From: Larkinella soli
GTDB taxonomy: Bacteria; Bacteroidota; Bacteroidia; Cytophagales; Spirosomataceae
Reading direction: 5' to 3'
DNA length: 64,000 nt
Assembly: GCF_003703975.1 (NCBI RefSeq)
Contig: NZ_QTJY01000011.1
Coordinates: 1-64,000, forward strand
Shown here in pieces: positions 60,991 to 64,000 of the stretch. Numbering within the stretch: position 1 is the stretch's first letter; every line of letters starts with the position of its first letter. Below the pieces are notes generated by a model. It was given only the letters and a program-made list of their open reading frames with translations, was not told where the DNA came from and searched no databases. A program made the position numbers and the translations under genes.

Positions 60991-61953
60991 ATGTCCGTAT
61001 TAGTTTTTGTCGAACTGGATGAGGGAGCGCTGAAGAAGTCATCCCTTGAAGCAGTATACTACGGCTCCCAAGTGGCCGAACAACTGGGTACCACCACCTC
61101 GGCGCTCGTGCTGGGGGAAGCCGCCCCCGACGAACTGGCGAAAGCCGGGCGGTTCGGGGCCGGAAAAGTCCTCCATGCGGCCGATGCCCGGCTGAACGAC
61201 GGCAACCCGATGGCCTATGCCGGTGTGGTGGCCGAAGCCGCCGGAAGGGAGGGGGCAAAGGTGATCGTCCTGGCCAAATCCTCACTGGGCGATGCAATGG
61301 CCGCCCGGCTGGCCGGAAAACTGAAAGCCGGTCTGGCCGCCAACGTCACCGACCTCCCCGACCTCTCGAACGGGTTCCGGGTCAAGCGGAGCATCTTCAC
61401 CGGAAAAGCCTTTGCCTTTACGGAACTGACGGCCGAAACGAAGATTCTGGCCATCCGAAAAAATACCATTACCCCGGAGGAAACCGAAGCCGACGCCCCC
61501 GTGGAGTCCTTCCAGCCGACGCTGAACGACGCCGACTTCGCCGTCCGGGTGACCGGTACCGAAAAAGCTACGGGGGAGGTGCTGCTCCCGGAAGCCGACA
61601 TCGTCGTATCGGGCGGTCGGGGCATGAAAGGGCCCGAGAACTGGGCCATGCTGGAGAACCTGGCCCACGCGCTGCATGCCGCCACGGCCTGTTCCAAACC
61701 CGTCTCCGACCTCGACTGGCGTCCGCACCACGAGCACGTCGGGCAGACCGGCATCAAGATCAGCCCCAATCTGTACATCGCCTGCGGCATTTCGGGGGCC
61801 ATCCAGCACCTCGCCGGTGTGAACTCATCGAAGGTGATTGTAGTTATCAACAAAGACCCGGAAGCACCGTTTTTTAAATCGGCCGACTACGGCATCGTGG
61901 GCGACCTGTTCGACGTGCTGCCTCGCCTGACGAAAGCGGTGGAAGGGAAGTAA
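60991..61953 (+). CDS. etfA: Electron transfer flavoprotein, alpha subunit
   Basis: 320 residues. N-terminal VFVELDEGALKKSSLEAVYY; the C-terminal FAD domain shows IVVSGGRGMKGPENWAMLEN, HEHVGQTGIKISPNLYIACG, ISGAIQHLAGVNSSKVIVVI and NKDPEAPFFKSADYGIVGDL. It is the FAD-binding half of the ETF dimer with EtfB, which lies 78 bases upstream. Confidence 0.96.
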   Translation: MSVLVFVELDEGALKKSSLEAVYYGSQVAEQLGTTTSALVLGEAAPDELAKAGRFGAGKVLHAADARLNDGNPMAYAGVVAEAAGREGAKVIVLAKSSLGDAMAARLAGKLKAGLAANVTDLPDLSNGFRVKRSIFTGKAFAFTELTAETKILAIRKNTITPEETEADAPVESFQPTLNDADFAVRVTGTEKATGEVLLPEADIVVSGGRGMKGPENWAMLENLAHALHAATACSKPVSDLDWRPHHEHVGQTGIKISPNLYIACGISGAIQHLAGVNSSKVIVVINKDPEAPFFKSADYGIVGDLFDVLPRLTKAVEGK

Positions 61954-61959
61954 AACGCG

Positions 61960-62033
61960 TTTAGGGGTGGGAAGTTCAGGCGTTGAGGTTTTTTTGCAAA
62001 CCCGAAAAACTCCTAAACTCCCCATCCCCTAAA
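61960..62033. repeat. Intergenic repeat, copy B (imperfect inverted repeat)
   Basis: TTTAGGGGTGGGAAGTTCAGG (61960-61980; 21 bases, split here as two arms TTTAGGGGTGGG and AAGTTCAGG) pairs imperfectly with CTCCTAAACTCCCC and ATCCCCTAAA at 62010-62033. It matches copy A in both arms (TTAGGGGT.GGG and ACTCCTAAACTC.CCA). Confidence 0.55.
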
Positions 62034-62047
62034 TTGCCAAACTCTAT

Positions 62048-62055
62048 TAACTTTG
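62048..62055 (+). promoter_or_regulatory. -7 box TAACTTTG directly upstream of the bifunctional nuclease gene
   Basis: TAACTTTG fits TAnnTTTG exactly, 4 bases before the GTG start, the same arrangement as at queE. Confidence 0.5.
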
Positions 62056-62059
62056 CGTC

Positions 62060-62659
62060 GTGGAGAAGATCAGACTTGAAATCTTAGGTTTATCACCCAG
62101 CCAGTCGCAATCCGGCTCCTTTGCGCTGGTTCTGGGGGAGGAATACGGCAACCGACGGCTGCCGATCATCATCGGTATGTTCGAAGCACAGGCCATCGCC
62201 ATCGAGATCGAGAAGATTGTGCCCAACCGCCCGATGACCCACGACCTTTTTAAATCCTTCGCCGAAAAATTCGGGTTTACCGTTCGGGAGATCGTCATTT
62301 CCGACCTTCGCGAGGGAATCTTCTTCGCCCGCATCGTCTGCACCGACGGCACCCACGAAACCGTCGTCGACGCACGTCCCTCCGATGCCATCGCCATCGG
62401 CATTCGCTTCGACGTTCCGATCTACACCTACGAAAGCATCCTATCCGAAGCGGGCATAACGGCCAGTGCGGCCGATGAAGCCGAAGAAGAACAGGAAGAA
62501 CTGGTGCCCCAATCGTCCGGGCGCTCGTCCCGTTCCCTTTCCGATCAGCTGAAGGACATGACCTACGACGAACTCCAGCAGGCGCTCGACGAAGCGCTGA
62601 AGAAAGAAGAATACGAAAAAGCCGCCAAGATTCGGGACGAAATGGGCCGTCGGAACTGA
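62060..62659 (+). CDS. Bifunctional nuclease domain protein with UVR tail
   Basis: 199 residues, start GTG at 62060. The BFN domain (DUF151) is seen in ILGLSPSQSQSGSFALVLGE and LPIIIGMFEAQAIAIEIEKI and, near 110, DARPSDAIAIGIRFDVPIY. A Ser/Glu-rich linker leads to a UVR motif (LQQALDEALKKEEYEKAAKI) as in UvrB/UvrC. The family acts on DNA and RNA in stress. TAACTTTG at 62048-62055 matches the -7 consensus only 4 bases upstream of the start codon, so the message may be leaderless. Confidence 0.93.
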   Translation: MEKIRLEILGLSPSQSQSGSFALVLGEEYGNRRLPIIIGMFEAQAIAIEIEKIVPNRPMTHDLFKSFAEKFGFTVREIVISDLREGIFFARIVCTDGTHETVVDARPSDAIAIGIRFDVPIYTYESILSEAGITASAADEAEEEQEELVPQSSGRSSRSLSDQLKDMTYDELQQALDEALKKEEYEKAAKIRDEMGRRN

Positions 62660-62739
62660 CCCGGTTCGGACGTCGTTTCCCGCTGCTTCCTGATTGTTGT
62701 TCACTGAACGATTTATCGTCGGTCCTTAGCGGATGCGGT

Positions 62740-62770
62740 TTGTCAAAGCCGCATCAACCGCGTATTTTAG
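62740..62770 (+). promoter_or_regulatory. Complete Bacteroidota promoter of glnS (TTTG - 19 - TATTTTAG)
   Basis: TTTG at 62740-62743 and TATTTTAG at 62763-62770 are 19 bases apart, the consensus spacing of the group; the -7 box differs from TAnnTTTG in one base. Transcription would begin near 62777, 20 bases before the glnS start. Confidence 0.7.
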
Positions 62771-62796
62771 CATCCGTTACAACCTGACCGTTAGGT

Positions 62797-64000
62797 ATGA
62801 CTGAAGCTCCCAGAGAAGCGGACAATCGAGTTCCGGAGGAACGTTCGCTCAACTTCATAGAACAAATAGTAGAAGATGATATTGCCGCCGGCCGGAACGA
62901 AGGCCGGGTGCATACCCGCTTCCCGCCCGAGCCGAACGGCTATCTGCATATCGGACACGCCAAATCCATCTGTCTCAACTTCGGGCTGGCGGATAAATAC
63001 GGCGGAAAAACCAACCTTCGTTTCGACGATACCAACCCCGTCACGGAAGATACCGAATACGTCGAATCCATCAAGGCCGACGTTCGCTGGCTCGGATTCG
63101 ACTGGGAAAATGAATTCTACGCTTCCGACTATTTCGGGCGGCTGTACGAATTCGCCGAAAAACTGATTCTGAAGGGATTGGCCTACGTCGACGACTCCAG
63201 CGCGGAGGAGATTGCGGCCCAGAAGGGAACGCCCACCGAGCCCGGCCAGGAGAGCCCCTACCGCAACCGCTCCGTCGAGGAAAACCTCGACCTGTTCCGC
63301 CGGATGCGGGCGGGAGAGTTTCCTGACGGTGCCAAGGTCCTGCGGTCGAAGATCGATATGGCCTCCCCCAATATGCACCTGCGCGACCCGATCATGTACC
63401 GGATCAAGCACGCGCATCACCACCGGACCGGCGACGCCTGGTGCATCTACCCGATGTACGACTTCGCCCACGGCCAGTCGGACTCCATCGAGGGCATTAC
63501 GCATTCGCTCTGCACCCTGGAGTTCGAGGTGCACCGCCCGCTGTACGGCTGGTATATCGAAAAGCTGGAAATCTTCCCTTCCCGGCAAATCGAGTTTTCG
63601 CGGCTGAACCTGACCTATACGGTTATGAGCAAACGGAAACTCCTCCAGCTGGTGAATGAAGGGCACGTGCGCGGCTGGGACGACCCCCGCATGCCGACCA
63701 TCGCCGGTTTGCGCCGACGCGGTTATACCCCCGCCAGCATCCGGGATTTCGCGGACCGGATCGGGATTGCCCGTCGTGATAACCTGATCGATGTAGGTCT
63801 GCTGGAATTCTGCATCCGGGAGGAACTGAATAAAACCACCCACCGGGTGATGGCCGTCGTGGACGAAAGGCCGCTGAAGGTGGTTCTGACCAACTACCCC
63901 GAAGGCCAGGTGGAATCCGTCTCCATCGAGAACAACCCCGAAGACTCGGCCAGCGGGAACCGCCAGATGCCGTTCTCCCGGGAAGTATACATCGAGCGGG
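62797..64000 (+). CDS. glnS: Glutaminyl-tRNA synthetase, N-terminal 401 residues (cut by the window edge)
   Basis: An ATG at 62797 opens a frame that stays open to the window end. Class I synthetase motifs are visible: HIGH at 51-54 in [60 protein letters not shown], the KMSKS-equivalent VMSKRKL and the [19 protein letters not shown] block typical of GlnRS. It charges tRNA-Gln directly. The anticodon-binding part and any C-terminal YqeY-like extension lie outside the window. It has its own good promoter. Confidence 0.96.
   Translation, partial: MTEAPREADNRVPEERSLNFIEQIVEDDIAAGRNEGRVHTRFPPEPNGYLHIGHAKSICLNFGLADKYGGKTNLRFDDTNPVTEDTEYVESIKADVRWLGFDWENEFYASDYFGRLYEFAEKLILKGLAYVDDSSAEEIAAQKGTPTEPGQESPYRNRSVEENLDLFRRMRAGEFPDGAKVLRSKIDMASPNMHLRDPIMYRIKHAHHHRTGDAWCIYPMYDFAHGQSDSIEGITHSLCTLEFEVHRPLYGWYIEKLEIFPSRQIEFSRLNLTYTVMSKRKLLQLVNEGHVRGWDDPRMPTIAGLRRRGYTPASIRDFADRIGIARRDNLIDVGLLEFCIREELNKTTHRVMAVVDERPLKVVLTNYPEGQVESVSIENNPEDSASGNRQMPFSREVYIER

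Overview
The window looks like a chromosomal piece of a Bacteroidota bacterium of the order Cytophagales, most likely in or near the Spirosoma/Larkinella/Rudanella group. The grounds are the moderately high-GC core genes, a type IX secretion C-terminal domain, orphan eight-helix FtsX-type permeases, bacillithiol synthesis (bshB1), a LytS/LytTR pair, a bifunctional nuclease with UVR tail, and promoters of the TAnnTTTG (-7) type. The assignment is inference; there is no rRNA gene in the window.

Left part, about 1-25.3 kb, is accessory DNA: AT-richer, with long gene-poor gaps, decayed genes and repeats. It holds an alpha/beta hydrolase lipoprotein, a DUF3574 lipoprotein, a prolyl oligopeptidase, a complete IS630-type insertion sequence whose transposase needs a -1 frameshift, two single-domain response regulators facing each other, small unknown genes, a LytS/LytTR two-component pair and a TfoX-N protein. 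Its most striking block is 13.9-19.6 kb: secreted beta-lactamase-fold proteins of three different classes (A, C-like, D) in a row on one strand, divergent from a MocR-type (GntR-aminotransferase) regulator, which converges on a SerC-like aminotransferase. It is followed by a broken response regulator, two copies (one broken) of an unknown 83-residue family, an FtsX-type permease and a Tat-exported metallo-beta-lactamase-fold hydrolase. A tRNA-Thr at 25.3 kb marks the change to core-like DNA.

Right part, about 25.4-64 kb, is dense, higher-GC housekeeping DNA: DUF349 protein and pdxH from a symmetrical divergent promoter; bshB1, an M23/LysM peptidase and trxB (thiol and envelope functions); an OmpA/TPR/PD40 envelope protein and queE; a GIN-domain protein; an ABC ATPase; an SPFH-SHOCT protein with a zinc-ribbon membrane partner; a cupin-like/JmjC protein; a GapN-like dehydrogenase; a T9SS-exported repeat protein; tRNA-Leu; a MacB/FtsX permease; a lipocalin-cupin-glycosyltransferase-lipoprotein operon; a GNAT enzyme; a small ORF with a beta-barrel and a coiled-coil secreted protein; VOC and AraC proteins; an endonuclease; a flavoprotein, purine nucleoside phosphorylase and a metzincin-like protein; a glucan phosphorylase; a secreted sugar isomerase-like protein; etfB-etfA; the bifunctional nuclease; and the first 1204 bases of glnS, cut by the window edge.

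No CRISPR array, prophage, integrase or conjugation module was seen. The best candidates for something new are the triple beta-lactamase cluster with its MocR neighbour and degenerate class A motif, the family of 26-bp palindromic repeats at the left end, the readthrough-like and nonsense-broken small genes, and the glucan phosphorylase lacking the expected PLP lysine.
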